DNA of 64,000 nucleotides, taken from positions 1,860,001-1,924,000 of the forward strand of contig NZ_CP197474.1 in NCBI RefSeq assembly GCF_052180245.1, given 5' to 3'. The notes under the pieces were generated by a model, which did not search any database, was not told the origin of the DNA, and saw nothing but the letters and a program-made list of their open reading frames with translations. This DNA comes from Parapusillimonas sp013416435 (GTDB lineage Bacteria > Pseudomonadota > Gammaproteobacteria > Burkholderiales > Burkholderiaceae_B). Shown piece after piece: positions 1 through 8,307 of the stretch. The position numbers were made by a program, and so were the translations under genes. Within the stretch, counting starts at the first letter, position 1, and each line of letters opens with the position of its first letter.

Positions 1-1080
1 CGCCAGGCCGATTGAAAGCGAGCCGAATCGGTCGCTGATCCAGCCGGCGGCGACCGGGCCTATGGTTTGTCCGATGGCGAAGAGGCTGGTGACGACGGCC
101 AGTGCGCCGCCCCAGGCGGGTTTGGGAAGATTGGTCTTGACGAAGCCCGTGGCGGCCGAGGGCACCATGAACACGCTGGATCCGACAAGCGCTGCCGACA
201 ACCAGATTCCTGCGATATTGGGCATCCCAAGCGGCAGGGCGGCGCCGGCTGCCAGCACCAACATCGAGGCCGCCATGGGCAGCCCGTCCTGCCTGCCATT
301 GAACAGCCGTTTCCACAGGATCGGCGCCAGCAAAGTCATGATGCCCAGGATGCTCCACATGATGGAGGTCGTGGCCGCGAGCGGCAGCGTCTGGATCGCG
401 CTCTGGCGCAACCAGGCGACGATGAAAGTCATGTAGGCGATATAGCCCAGGCCGAACAGAAAGTATCCGGCGAGCTCGGGAACGCAGGGCCGCAGCGGCC
501 ATTTTGCCGAGCCGCCCGACACCGACGGTTCGATGATGTCCCGCATGGCGGCGATCGCGGCCACCGACAGGGGAATGCAGACTGCGCCGCACGCGATCCA
601 GGCCCAGGTCCAGGCCGCGGGTCCGGCGAAGTCGAACAGCCAGGGCAGGAGCGCTCCGGTGAACAGCATGCCGATGCCGCCGCCGCTGAAGAAAATCACG
701 ATGGCCCGCGTGCCGACCACGCCGGACAGCACGCCGCCGCAGATGAAGGCTCCCGCCGCGCCGAATCCCGACAGAAAGCGAAAGGCGGTCAGGAGTTCGA
801 AGTCGCGGGTCAGGCCGCTGGCCAGCAGCGAAAGCGTGGTGACCGCCAGACCGCCCAGAAACAGCCGCTTGTTGCCCAGGCGGCCAACCAGATAAATGGT
901 GAGCAGCGACCCCAGCAGGTAGCCCAGCGCGTTGGCGGTATTGAGCCAGCCCGCTTGCGCGTAATTGAGATCCAGATCGGTCTTCATGGCCGGCAGGATC
1001 AGCGCGTAGCCGAAGCGCGCGAACCCCACCGCCACGGCCGCGCCGCCCGAAAGGGCCCAGGGTATGATCGCCGGATTCAT
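1..1080 (-). CDS. MFS transporter, YbfB/YjiJ type (partial, C-terminus outside window)
   Basis: The frame is open from an ATG at 1080 to the window edge (360 codons), so the C-terminal end is missing. The protein begins MNPAIIPWALSGGAAVAVGF and shows repeated hydrophobic helices plus the MFS loop pattern YLVGRLGNKRLF after TM2. The combination ARFGYALILPAM and LNTANALGYLLGSL fits the YbfB/YjiJ branch of the major facilitator superfamily; the substrate is unknown. Its ATG overlaps the TGA of the upstream helicase gene by 4 bp (ATGA), so it is translationally coupled to a DNA-repair operon and may share its SOS control. Confidence 0.85.
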   Translation of the reverse strand, partial: MNPAIIPWALSGGAAVAVGFARFGYALILPAMKTDLDLNYAQAGWLNTANALGYLLGSLLTIYLVGRLGNKRLFLGGLAVTTLSLLASGLTRDFELLTAFRFLSGFGAAGAFICGGVLSGVVGTRAIVIFFSGGGIGMLFTGALLPWLFDFAGPAAWTWAWIACGAVCIPLSVAAIAAMRDIIEPSVSGGSAKWPLRPCVPELAGYFLFGLGYIAYMTFIVAWLRQSAIQTLPLAATTSIMWSILGIMTLLAPILWKRLFNGRQDGLPMAASMLVLAAGAALPLGMPNIAGIWLSAALVGSSVFMVPSAATGFVKTNLPKPAWGGALAVVTSLFAIGQTIGPVAAGWISDRFGSLSIGLA

Positions 1081-3410
1081 CAGACTGTGTCGCCTCGTTC
1101 GTGGGTCTGGTTTTTTGTAGCGCCATCATAATCCACCTGCCACCAGTCGGGCAGCAGGCCGCGTATGCGGGTTTGCAGATAGCGGTCGTCGATGAGATGA
1201 AGGACGCCCTGGTCCGTCGGAGAGCGGATCACCCGTCCCGCGGCCTGCACGACTTTCTGCAGGCCGGGATATAAATAGGCGTAGTCGTAGGCGACTCGCT
1301 TGCCGAAGACCTGCTCCATGCACCGCATGCGCTGTTCGTTCACGGGATTCACTTGCGGCAGTCCCAGTGTGGACACGAAGGCGCCGATGAGCCGTGTGCC
1401 CGGCAAGTCTATGCCCTCCGACAAGGCGCCGCCCAGTACGGCAAAGCCGATTCCCGTGCCCTCCGGCGTGAACCGGGCGAGGAAGTCGGCACGGTCGGTT
1501 TCGCTCATGCGGCGCGATTGTGTCCAGACGGGGATATCCGGATGACTGAGCATGAAGGCTTGCGCGCATCGTTCCAGGTAATCGAAGCTGCTGAAGTAGC
1601 TCAGGTAGTTGCCCGGGCGCTGCCGGTACTGTTGCGCCATCAACTGCGCAATGGGGCCGGCCGAGCGTTCGCGGTCGGCGTAGCGGGTCGAGATATGGCC
1701 CGCGATGCGCACGTCCAATTGTTCGGCATGGAAAGGAGCGGCGACATTCACGTAGGCGGTGTCTGCAGGCAGGCCCAGCGTGTCGCGATAGAAGTGCCAG
1801 GGCGTGAGGGTTGCGGAAAACAGCACACAGCCGTGGCTGGCGGCAAAACGCTCTTGCAGGTGAGGAGCCGGGATCATGTTCCTCAGGCACAGGCGGCGAT
1901 CCACGGAATGGTTCCGGCCGCCTTGGGCGGGCGACAGCGTCAAGTCGTAGATGGAATGGGACCCGAAAGACTCCGAGAGCTTCAGGAAGTGCTGAACCAG
2001 AAAATGCAGGGACTGCAGGTCGGGGTGAGGGGCCACCGCCGCCTGGGTGAAGTGCTCGGCCATGGCGACGCCGGCGCGCTGCAGCATGGGCAGCAGGCCG
2101 GCGGGTGGCTCTTCGTATGCACAATAAGCCTGGGGCTGGTCCTGGAATGCCTTGCGCCAGGCGCGCAACAAGGCGTCGAGCCGCTTTCTCATCGCCGGCG
2201 GCGCCGCCGGCCTGGCCGCAATGATGTCCGCTTCGCAGAGTTCCGCGCTGTACATGCTGCGCGCGCGTTCCAGCAGATTGTGGGCCTCGTCGACCAGCAA
2301 GGCGGTACGCCATTGCCTCTCTTGGCCCAGGCTGTACAGCAGTGCGCTGGTATCGAAATAATAGTTGTAATCGCCCACGATGACGTCGCACCACTTGGCC
2401 AGTTCCTGGCCCAGCCAGTACGGACACAGCTCATGCCGCAAGGCGATGTCGCGCAACCTGCGCTGGTCCAGGATTCCGGAGGCGTTCACGGCGTCGTGGC
2501 GGGCATGGGGCAGCTTGTCGTAGAAACCGCGAGCCAGGGGGCAGGATTCGCCATGGCACTGCAAGTCAGGGTATTCGCAGGTCTTTTCGCGAGCGGTCAG
2601 TTCCAGGACACGCGGTCCGATGGTGTTCGAAGCGGAATCGTCCGGGGCCAGGAGCGCCAGGGCGTCGAGCGCCAGCTGGCGGCCGGATGTCTTGGCGGTC
2701 AGGAAGAGTATCTTGTCGAGTTGCTCGCGTGGGGCGGCCTTGAGCATGGGAAACAGCGTGCCCACGGTCTTGCCGATGCCGGTGGGCGCTTGGGCGATCA
2801 GTTGGCGCCTCTGGCAGCTTGCTTTGTAGACGGATTCCGCGAGCGTGCGCTGGCCCGCACGAAAGCCGGCATGGGGAAAGGCCATGGCTTGGCATGCCTG
2901 ATCCCGCGATTGCCGATGTCGTTGTTCCTGTTCGGCCCAGGCGAGATAACGCTCGCAGAGCGCCAGGAAGGCGAGTTCGAGGGCCGGCGCGGCGCAGTCC
3001 TCGACCAGCATCGATTCCCGTCCTTCGTCGACGTCGAAATACACGAGCGCGACGTGTATGCGGTCGAGCCCGCGCTGTCGGCACAGCAGGTGGGCATAGG
3101 TCTTGGCCTGCGCCCAGTGCAGCGCTTTCTGGTTGTCCGGTATCGACTCCGCCCGGCCGCGGCAGGTCTTGATCTCCTCCAGCCGGTTGTCCGCGGGATC
3201 GTAGCCGTCGGCGCGTCCGCGTACTCGCAGCGTCTTGAATTCGCCGGATAGACCGATCTCGGATTCGTAGCCTACCGCCCGGCGCGTGCGGACGAGCGCG
3301 TGGCCTTCGATGCCTTCCTGAGCGGTGGCGCCCGGCGTGAAACGCAAGTCCAGGTCGCCTGTCCGGGCGCCGAACTCGCACAGTGCACGCACAGCGACGA
3401 CGTGATTCAC
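1080..3410 (-). CDS. XPD/DinG-like Fe-S ATP-dependent DNA helicase with RecB-like N-terminal domain
   Basis: Superfamily 2 DEAD_2 helicase of 776 aa. Walker A APTGIGKT lies at about residues 208-215 and the DEAH box is in VDEAHNLLERAR. A cysteine cluster (CEYPDLQCHGESC followed by a later ELCPYW) between them matches the Fe-S domain of XPD/DinG helicases. Near the C-terminus QAAGRVIRSPTDQG is motif VI. The N-terminal 130 residues carry GRADGYDP then EEIKT, a PD-(D/E)XK/RecB nuclease pattern. I chose the GTG at 3410 because it overlaps the nuclease stop as GTGA; an in-frame ATG at 3464 would overlap that gene by 58 bp. Probably unwinds damaged DNA with its FAN1-like neighbour. Confidence 0.9.
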   Translation of the reverse strand: MNHVVAVRALCEFGARTGDLDLRFTPGATAQEGIEGHALVRTRRAVGYESEIGLSGEFKTLRVRGRADGYDPADNRLEEIKTCRGRAESIPDNQKALHWAQAKTYAHLLCRQRGLDRIHVALVYFDVDEGRESMLVEDCAAPALELAFLALCERYLAWAEQEQRHRQSRDQACQAMAFPHAGFRAGQRTLAESVYKASCQRRQLIAQAPTGIGKTVGTLFPMLKAAPREQLDKILFLTAKTSGRQLALDALALLAPDDSASNTIGPRVLELTAREKTCEYPDLQCHGESCPLARGFYDKLPHARHDAVNASGILDQRRLRDIALRHELCPYWLGQELAKWCDVIVGDYNYYFDTSALLYSLGQERQWRTALLVDEAHNLLERARSMYSAELCEADIIAARPAAPPAMRKRLDALLRAWRKAFQDQPQAYCAYEEPPAGLLPMLQRAGVAMAEHFTQAAVAPHPDLQSLHFLVQHFLKLSESFGSHSIYDLTLSPAQGGRNHSVDRRLCLRNMIPAPHLQERFAASHGCVLFSATLTPWHFYRDTLGLPADTAYVNVAAPFHAEQLDVRIAGHISTRYADRERSAGPIAQLMAQQYRQRPGNYLSYFSSFDYLERCAQAFMLSHPDIPVWTQSRRMSETDRADFLARFTPEGTGIGFAVLGGALSEGIDLPGTRLIGAFVSTLGLPQVNPVNEQRMRCMEQVFGKRVAYDYAYLYPGLQKVVQAAGRVIRSPTDQGVLHLIDDRYLQTRIRGLLPDWWQVDYDGATKNQTHERGDTV

Positions 3411-5077
3411 GATGCGGGACGCCGCACGTGGCAGACACTGACCGGGATACCGTGTTCGCGGCAATAGGCGATCCAGCGTCGTTGGTTGTCCTGCAGGCGG
3501 TCGCCCGGGCCTTTCACTTCTATCATGCGATAGCGCTGCTCGGCCGGCCAGAACTGGATCAGGTCGGGCAGTCCCGAGCGATTGCTGCGGATGTCTACCA
3601 GAAGGCGGGCGAACAGCCGGCTCAGATGTTCCGGAGGTATGCAGGCCAGGGCAAGCTCCATCAAGGCTTCATCCAGAGCCTGCCAATTCAGGAAGCTGCA
3701 TTGCACGCCTGCCTTGTCCCGGAAGTTCTTGCGTATGGTGTCCCGATAGCGTCCGTCGTCGAGCTGAGAGAAACAGGCATCAAACAGCGCCTTCCGCCGG
3801 ACATGGAAGCCGGGGCGCAACAAATCGGCCGGAGCGGCCTGAAAAGGATGGAAGAATGCGGCGGGAACCGGTGCGAAGACCGCTTCCCAGCACAGCAGGC
3901 CGAAGAGGCCATTGACCAGGCTGTTTTCCACATAGAACACCGGTGCGTCATCTTGCCATAGGTGCCGCAGGACCTCGGCCTCGACCCGGGATGGACAAGG
4001 CCCTTGTGCCAGCGTGAGATCCAGGCGTTCCACTTCGAGCCGGGCGGCAGGCTGGTCCGGCGGCATGCCGCAGTGGCGCAGCAGCCTGGGCAGCATGCGC
4101 TGCAATTGCTGGGTTTCCGCTTCGTCGGCGGGCGCAGCCAGGGCGTCGAGGGCCAGGCGCGTGGCGTCCTTGAAACGCGCCTGGCGCTCGAGCACCCGCA
4201 CATGGCGGGCGCGGGCTTCGGCATGGCTGCTGCGTTCATAGCAGGACGCGGCAGCATCCCATTGATGCCGCCGCTCATGGTGCCGGCCGGCACGGAACAG
4301 CAGCCTGGCGCGCCGTGACTCCAGCCAGGGATTCTGGAAGGGAGATGCGGGTATGGCCGCCATGGCTTCGTTCACGGCATCGTCTTCGGCGTCTGTCTCC
4401 AGCAGTTCCGTACAACGATGCAGGCCCAGGTAGTCGTCGATATCCGTGCGCAGCTGGAAAGCGCGGGAGGACGGGGGGAAGTCGACCTGCTCGTACACAT
4501 AAAGGCCCAGCTCTGCCAGGACGAATTCCGTCCAGTCCTGCCTGAGGTTCCCGAAGAACATCAGGCGGTACCGGTCGCAAAGATCCGTGATCTGGAGGCG
4601 ATATGCCGGGCTTTCCCGTTCTGCGCCGAACCATAGCGAAACGGGTTGCGTTTCAGGGCATCGAGACAGCAGATGATCCATCTGCGCCTGTTTCGCGGCG
4701 CGCGCCAGGCCCGCCGAGGCGAGCTGGGCGCCGAAGGCGGGCGTCAATTCGGCGCGGGTGTACAAGCCGAAAAGCTCGTCGATGCGGACGGCAGGATCAT
4801 GTTCGACCCAGCCGGCGGAGATGAGCGGGGCGGAGGCCGCCACAGGATCTCCGATTTCAGGATAAGCCAGCCTGTCCGCTCGGAAAAGCCGGCCTTTGCG
4901 CATGACCATGCGGACGAGCAGGGCGCGGGAAGGGCGCGGAAGACAGCCAAATTCCCGCATGAATCCATGTTCGACGGGCGACAGCAGGTCGGGATAGCGC
5001 GCACGCAGCCAGTCCAGGACGAACTCGAAATTATCCAGGTAGTAAAACGGATTGGGTAATGGGGTAGCGGGAGGCAT
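3407..5077 (-). CDS. FAN1-like VRR-NUC domain nuclease
   Basis: A 556-aa protein resembling bacterial FAN1, a structure-specific 5' flap and interstrand-crosslink repair nuclease. The C-terminal VRR-NUC domain shows the PD-(D/E)XK residues in GLPDLIQFW and MIEVKGPGDRLQDNQ. The N-terminus (NPFYYLDNFEFVLDWL) and the repeat-rich alpha-helical middle fit the SAP-like and TPR-like parts of the family. I use the ATG at 5077; a longer frame to 5200 would run through a LexA-type operator at 5093-5108 and adds no domain. First gene of the nuclease-helicase-MFS operon. Confidence 0.9.
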   Translation of the reverse strand: MPPATPLPNPFYYLDNFEFVLDWLRARYPDLLSPVEHGFMREFGCLPRPSRALLVRMVMRKGRLFRADRLAYPEIGDPVAASAPLISAGWVEHDPAVRIDELFGLYTRAELTPAFGAQLASAGLARAAKQAQMDHLLSRCPETQPVSLWFGAERESPAYRLQITDLCDRYRLMFFGNLRQDWTEFVLAELGLYVYEQVDFPPSSRAFQLRTDIDDYLGLHRCTELLETDAEDDAVNEAMAAIPASPFQNPWLESRRARLLFRAGRHHERRHQWDAAASCYERSSHAEARARHVRVLERQARFKDATRLALDALAAPADEAETQQLQRMLPRLLRHCGMPPDQPAARLEVERLDLTLAQGPCPSRVEAEVLRHLWQDDAPVFYVENSLVNGLFGLLCWEAVFAPVPAAFFHPFQAAPADLLRPGFHVRRKALFDACFSQLDDGRYRDTIRKNFRDKAGVQCSFLNWQALDEALMELALACIPPEHLSRLFARLLVDIRSNRSGLPDLIQFWPAEQRYRMIEVKGPGDRLQDNQRRWIAYCREHGIPVSVCHVRRPAS

Positions 5078-5092
5078 GAAAGGCGTGTTGCA

Positions 5093-5108
5093 CTGTATTT
5101 TTGTACAG
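5093..5108. promoter_or_regulatory. LexA (SOS) operator
   Basis: CTGT-N8-ACAG with an AT-rich centre (CTGTATTTTTGTACAG), matching the proteobacterial SOS box. It lies 16-31 bp upstream of the FAN1-like start codon, where bound LexA would block the promoter or its start region. The function of the operon supports the assignment; LexA binding itself is inferred. Confidence 0.75.
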
Positions 5109-5348
5109 TTTACCAGCATCGGGCGCACCTGGAAGCGGTTGCTGCCACCCCTCTTTGTTAAGCATATGTTGCGAAGCGGGCGGCTTTCGAGGCCATGCAA
5201 CCGTTCTTGTTACATTTGCTCGGTTTTTGTGCGGATTACGCTTTCAAGGATCGTTTACGGTAATGCCAAGCCCGACTGATTTTATGAACGGGCAGCTTAA
5301 CGAAGGCGGCGGGGCTTCTCCGGCCGCCGGAAAACAAGGAGCAAGACC

Positions 5349-5549
5349 ATGAACAAAGATACTATCGAAGGTCAGTGGAAGCAATTGTCCGGCAAGGCGA
5401 AGGCCGTATGGGGCGATATCACCGACGATGAGTTGACCCGCATCAATGGCAATGCTCAACAGCTTGCGGGCCTGGTGCAAGAGCGCTATGGCCGTACACG
5501 CGAAGAGGCCGAGCGTGAAGTAAAGGAATTCTTCGATAAGAACCGATAG
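5349..5549 (+). CDS. CsbD family stress protein
   Basis: A 66-aa hydrophilic helical protein, MNKDTIEGQWKQLSGKAKAVW followed by the typical D-x-L-x-x-I-x-G/N pattern and a lysine/glutamate-rich end. This is the CsbD-like fold, whose members are induced by general or phosphate stress; molecular function is unknown. An AAGGAG Shine-Dalgarno sits about 9 nt before the ATG. It is followed by a DUF1328 membrane peptide, a common pairing in proteobacterial stress loci. It diverges from the SOS operon. Confidence 0.9.
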   Translation: MNKDTIEGQWKQLSGKAKAVWGDITDDELTRINGNAQQLAGLVQERYGRTREEAEREVKEFFDKNR

Positions 5550-5612
5550 CGGCGGCATCCGAATACACGTTCCGGGCATGCTGCTTGGATAAGTCGAAAA
5601 AAGGAGAATGCC

Positions 5613-5777
5613 ATGCTTTACTACGCCGTTGTATTTTTCGTGATTGCGATCATTGCCGCATTTCTGGGGTTCGGGGGCATCGCCGCAGGCGCCGCATCGA
5701 TCGCCCAGATCCTGTTCTACATCTTCATCGTACTCGCGGTGCTCGCCATATTGAGCGGCCTGTTCCGCAAGCGATAA
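5613..5777 (+). CDS. DUF1328 small membrane protein
   Basis: A 54-aa protein beginning MLYYAVVFFVIAIIAAFLGF. It has two hydrophobic helices separated by a glycine/alanine-rich turn (GGIAAGAASIAQ) and ends in a basic FRKR tail. This is the DUF1328/YtjA pattern, an inner-membrane protein of unknown function often found with CsbD. An AAGGAG site lies 8 nt before the ATG, and 63 bp separate it from csbD, so the two are probably co-transcribed. Confidence 0.85.
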   Translation: MLYYAVVFFVIAIIAAFLGFGGIAAGAASIAQILFYIFIVLAVLAILSGLFRKR

Positions 5778-5906
5778 ACAAGCCAGTGCTGCCCGGCCTC
5801 TGTGGCGGGTTGCTTGGTCCGCCGGCTCTTCCTCGGGCTCGCGGACCTTTTTTTGCGCAGCGTCGGAGTGGAGTGCGTTCCCACGGCTTCGGTTATGCTG
5901 TCATCC

Positions 5907-6335
5907 ATGAAACACCGGACCTTACTTCAACATGCCTCGGCCGTGGCTGCGCTTGGCGCATGCATGGCCGCGCACGCGGGCGACACCGCCTGGACTCAGG
6001 AGAAGATCAGCGCCGCCATCAACCATGCGGGCCGCCCGGTCATGGTCCGGTACGCGCCGATCTCGAGCCGCCCTGGCGGCGACCCGAAACCCGGCGCGGC
6101 CATCACCGCGGTCTATGCGACACGCGAGTTCCGCGGCGGCGTATTGGTCCATAGCAAACTTTGCTGGAACGGCGCGCAGCGCTGCGTGCCGATCGTCGGC
6201 GCGGATGTGCGAAGCAAGGACTTCAACGGCCTGGATCCTGGCCAGCCTTTTTACCTCGTCCATACGGTCCAGGGCAGGGGCCCGCTAGCTCAGCCGCTTT
6301 TCATCAAGGGCAGCGTGACGGTCTGGTACCGCTAG
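5907..6335 (+). CDS. FlhE-like periplasmic protein
   Basis: Start chosen at the ATG that begins a clear Sec signal peptide (MKHRTLLQHASAVAALGACM, cleavage near AHA-GD), giving 142 aa. The mature part holds two cysteines (KLCWN and RCVPIV) and ends PLFIKGSVTVWYR, like FlhE, a periplasmic flagellar accessory protein with a single disulfide. No flagellar gene is nearby, so either it is a stand-alone paralogue or the resemblance reflects only a shared beta-sandwich fold. The assignment is from residue pattern alone. An ATG four codons upstream is an alternative start. Confidence 0.55.
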   Translation: MKHRTLLQHASAVAALGACMAAHAGDTAWTQEKISAAINHAGRPVMVRYAPISSRPGGDPKPGAAITAVYATREFRGGVLVHSKLCWNGAQRCVPIVGADVRSKDFNGLDPGQPFYLVHTVQGRGPLAQPLFIKGSVTVWYR

Positions 6336-6357
6336 GGCCTGTTAGCGTTGACAGGCA

Positions 6358-7479
6358 CTAGGGCGTGCGCATCCACAGTGAGGAGGCGTCTATGTCAGCC
6401 AGCGTGGGCCTGCCGGCAAGCGCCATGGTGACCTCGAGTTCGCTGCGCAGGATATGCAGCACATGCGCGACACCGGTGGCGCCCGCCGCAGCCAGAGCGT
6501 GCATGTAGGGGCGGCCGATCAAAGTCGATGTAGCGCCCAGGGCGATGGCTTTGAACACATCGCTGCCTCGGCGGATGCCGCCGTCCAACAGGATGGGCGC
6601 TCTTTGCTTTACGGCTGCCGCGATCTCGGGCAGCACGTCCAGCGTGGCGGGCAAGGTATCCAGCGTCCGTCCGCCATGATTGGACACGATCAGGCCGGCT
6701 GCGCCGCGGTCGAGGGCGCGTAAAGCGTCGTCGGCAGTACCCACGCCCTTCACCAGCACCGGCAAGCGGCTGTGGGCGACCAGCCATTCCAGATCGGTCC
6801 AGCGCGGTGCCAGCTTGAGCAACCGACTGCCGAACAAGGTATTCGCGCCGGCCTGCGCCACATGGGCGGGGGCCTGCATGCCGCGCAGGTTGACGGATTC
6901 AATGCCGTCGGGCAAGGCGAACCGGACCCTCTGCTCGCGATTGCGTATGCCGTTCACCGGCGCGTCGACAGTCAGGACCAGAGCGCGGTATCCCGCCGTT
7001 TCAACCCTGCGCAACAGATCGAGCGTGAGGTCGCGGTCCGCTTGCAGATATAGCTGAAACCACAGCGTGGTGTGCGATGCGGAGGCGACCTCGGCGAGGT
7101 CCGTGCTGGATTGGGTGCTGAGCACCATGCCTGCCCGCATGGCCGAAGCGCCAAGCACCGTGGCGAGTTCTCCGTCGGGATGGGCGAGCTTGTGCCAGGC
7201 TACCGGAGCGAGCATGATGGGATATTCGAATCGCTGTCCCAGTATCTCGACCTGTGTGCTGGCGTTGCTAAGGTCGGCCAATACGCTTTGCCGCAGGCCC
7301 ACACGTTTGAATGCCGCAAGGTTTTCCGCCAGCGTGAGTTCGTCGGCGGCGGCGCCGTCGACATATTCCCACGCGGAGACGGTCATGCGTTCACGTGCGT
7401 AACGGGCGTAATCGCCTGCCGTTGCTATGTCTGGCGGAATGCTTGCCAATGGCGGCTGGAGTGTGCGCTGCATAGACAT
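6358..7479 (-). CDS. FMN-dependent alpha-hydroxy-acid oxidase/dehydrogenase
   Basis: A 373-aa TIM-barrel flavoprotein of the LldD/glycolate oxidase/mandelate dehydrogenase family, which oxidises L-2-hydroxy acids to 2-keto acids. Visible landmarks are YVDGAAADE near the N-terminus, PIMLAPVAWHKLAHPDGE, the substrate and FMN residues in LVKGVGTADDA, the catalytic histidine in VSNHGGRTLD, and the FMN phosphate site DGGIRRGSDVFKAIALGA. There is no signal peptide or membrane segment, which favours a soluble oxidase. It starts 9 nt after the PiuC-type gene and belongs to the same operon; the physiological substrate is not evident. Confidence 0.88.
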   Translation of the reverse strand: MSMQRTLQPPLASIPPDIATAGDYARYARERMTVSAWEYVDGAAADELTLAENLAAFKRVGLRQSVLADLSNASTQVEILGQRFEYPIMLAPVAWHKLAHPDGELATVLGASAMRAGMVLSTQSSTDLAEVASASHTTLWFQLYLQADRDLTLDLLRRVETAGYRALVLTVDAPVNGIRNREQRVRFALPDGIESVNLRGMQAPAHVAQAGANTLFGSRLLKLAPRWTDLEWLVAHSRLPVLVKGVGTADDALRALDRGAAGLIVSNHGGRTLDTLPATLDVLPEIAAAVKQRAPILLDGGIRRGSDVFKAIALGATSTLIGRPYMHALAAAGATGVAHVLHILRSELEVTMALAGRPTLADIDASSLWMRTP

Positions 7480-7488
7480 CCAATGCGG

Positions 7489-8169
7489 TCACGTGTTGGA
7501 CCATTCGCGTATCAGGTTATGGTATACCCCGGTCAACCGAGAGATGGACTCGTGATCGGTGGCGGCGCTCGACAGGCTTTGTATGCTGTTGTCGAGCTCC
7601 CACAGCATGGCGCGCCGATGGTCCTCGCGTATCAGGCTTTGCGTCCAGAAGAATGAGGCAAGCCTGGTGCCTTGCGTGACCGGCGTCACGCGGTGCAGGC
7701 TGGAGCCCGGATAGATGACCATATGGCCGGCCGGCAGCTTGACGCGATGGCTGCCGTAGCTGTCTTCGACGATCAGCTCGCCGCCTTCGTATTCATCCGG
7801 TTCGGAAAAAAACAAGGTAGAGGAGATATCGCTGCGCACGCGCTGGGCCGTGCCCGGCACGCCGAAAATCGCATTGTCTATATGGTTGCCATAGGTGCCG
7901 CCGCCTTCGTAGCGGTTGAAGCGGGGCGGTAAAACGCGCAACGGCAGGGCGGCGGCGATGAAGGTCTGGTTCTGGCTCAATTGCTGCAGGATCAGCTCGC
8001 CGACCTGCTGAGCGACCGGATGGTCCAGTGGCAACTGGAGGTTTTGCTTCGCGCGGGCGGCGACATGACCTGCTGTCGCGCGACCGTCGGTCCAGTCAGC
8101 GTGTTCCAGTGCGTGGCGGCATTTCCGAAGCTGCTCCGCGCTGAGCACATTGGGAATCCGGATCATCAT
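7489..8169 (-). CDS. piuC: PKHD-type Fe(II)/2-oxoglutarate dioxygenase, PiuC/YbiX family
   Basis: A 226-aa enzyme, the usual length of the family. The double-stranded beta-helix iron ligands appear as the H-x-D of GNHIDNAIFG and the distal His of SSLHRVTPV, with an Arg that would bind 2-oxoglutarate in GTRLASFF. I chose the ATG at 8169 because AAGGA lies 7 nt upstream; the in-frame GTG at 8184 lacks a site. PiuC proteins are encoded next to catecholate siderophore receptors (fiu-ybiX in E. coli, piuA-piuC in Pseudomonas), and that is the arrangement here. The hydroxylated substrate is unknown in the family. Confidence 0.9.
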   Translation of the reverse strand: MMIRIPNVLSAEQLRKCRHALEHADWTDGRATAGHVAARAKQNLQLPLDHPVAQQVGELILQQLSQNQTFIAAALPLRVLPPRFNRYEGGGTYGNHIDNAIFGVPGTAQRVRSDISSTLFFSEPDEYEGGELIVEDSYGSHRVKLPAGHMVIYPGSSLHRVTPVTQGTRLASFFWTQSLIREDHRRAMLWELDNSIQSLSSAATDHESISRLTGVYHNLIREWSNT

Positions 8170-8238
8170 GATGGCGTCCTTCACTGTTCGAACATGAGGC
8201 TGAAAACGGCGGAACCGCCTGTGTAGCGGTTCCGTGCG

Positions 8239-8264
8239 GCCTGGTCGCCGCGCGACGACCAGGC
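8239..8264. repeat. 9-bp inverted repeat between receptor and piuC
   Basis: GCCTGGTCG and CGACCAGGC flank an 8-nt loop in the 138-bp gap between the receptor stop and piuC. There is no T tract on either strand, so it is a poor Rho-independent terminator. It may stabilise mRNA ends or attenuate read-through. Confidence 0.4.
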
Positions 8265-8307
8265 ATACTGTAGCAAACTTCGTTTGCCGGTACTTTGCGT
8301 CAGCGCA

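Noticed and set aside
1353..3251. 632-codon open frame on the plus strand opposite the helicase
   Set aside because: It is the GC-rich shadow of the helicase gene; no domain, low-complexity arginine/glycine composition and no start context.
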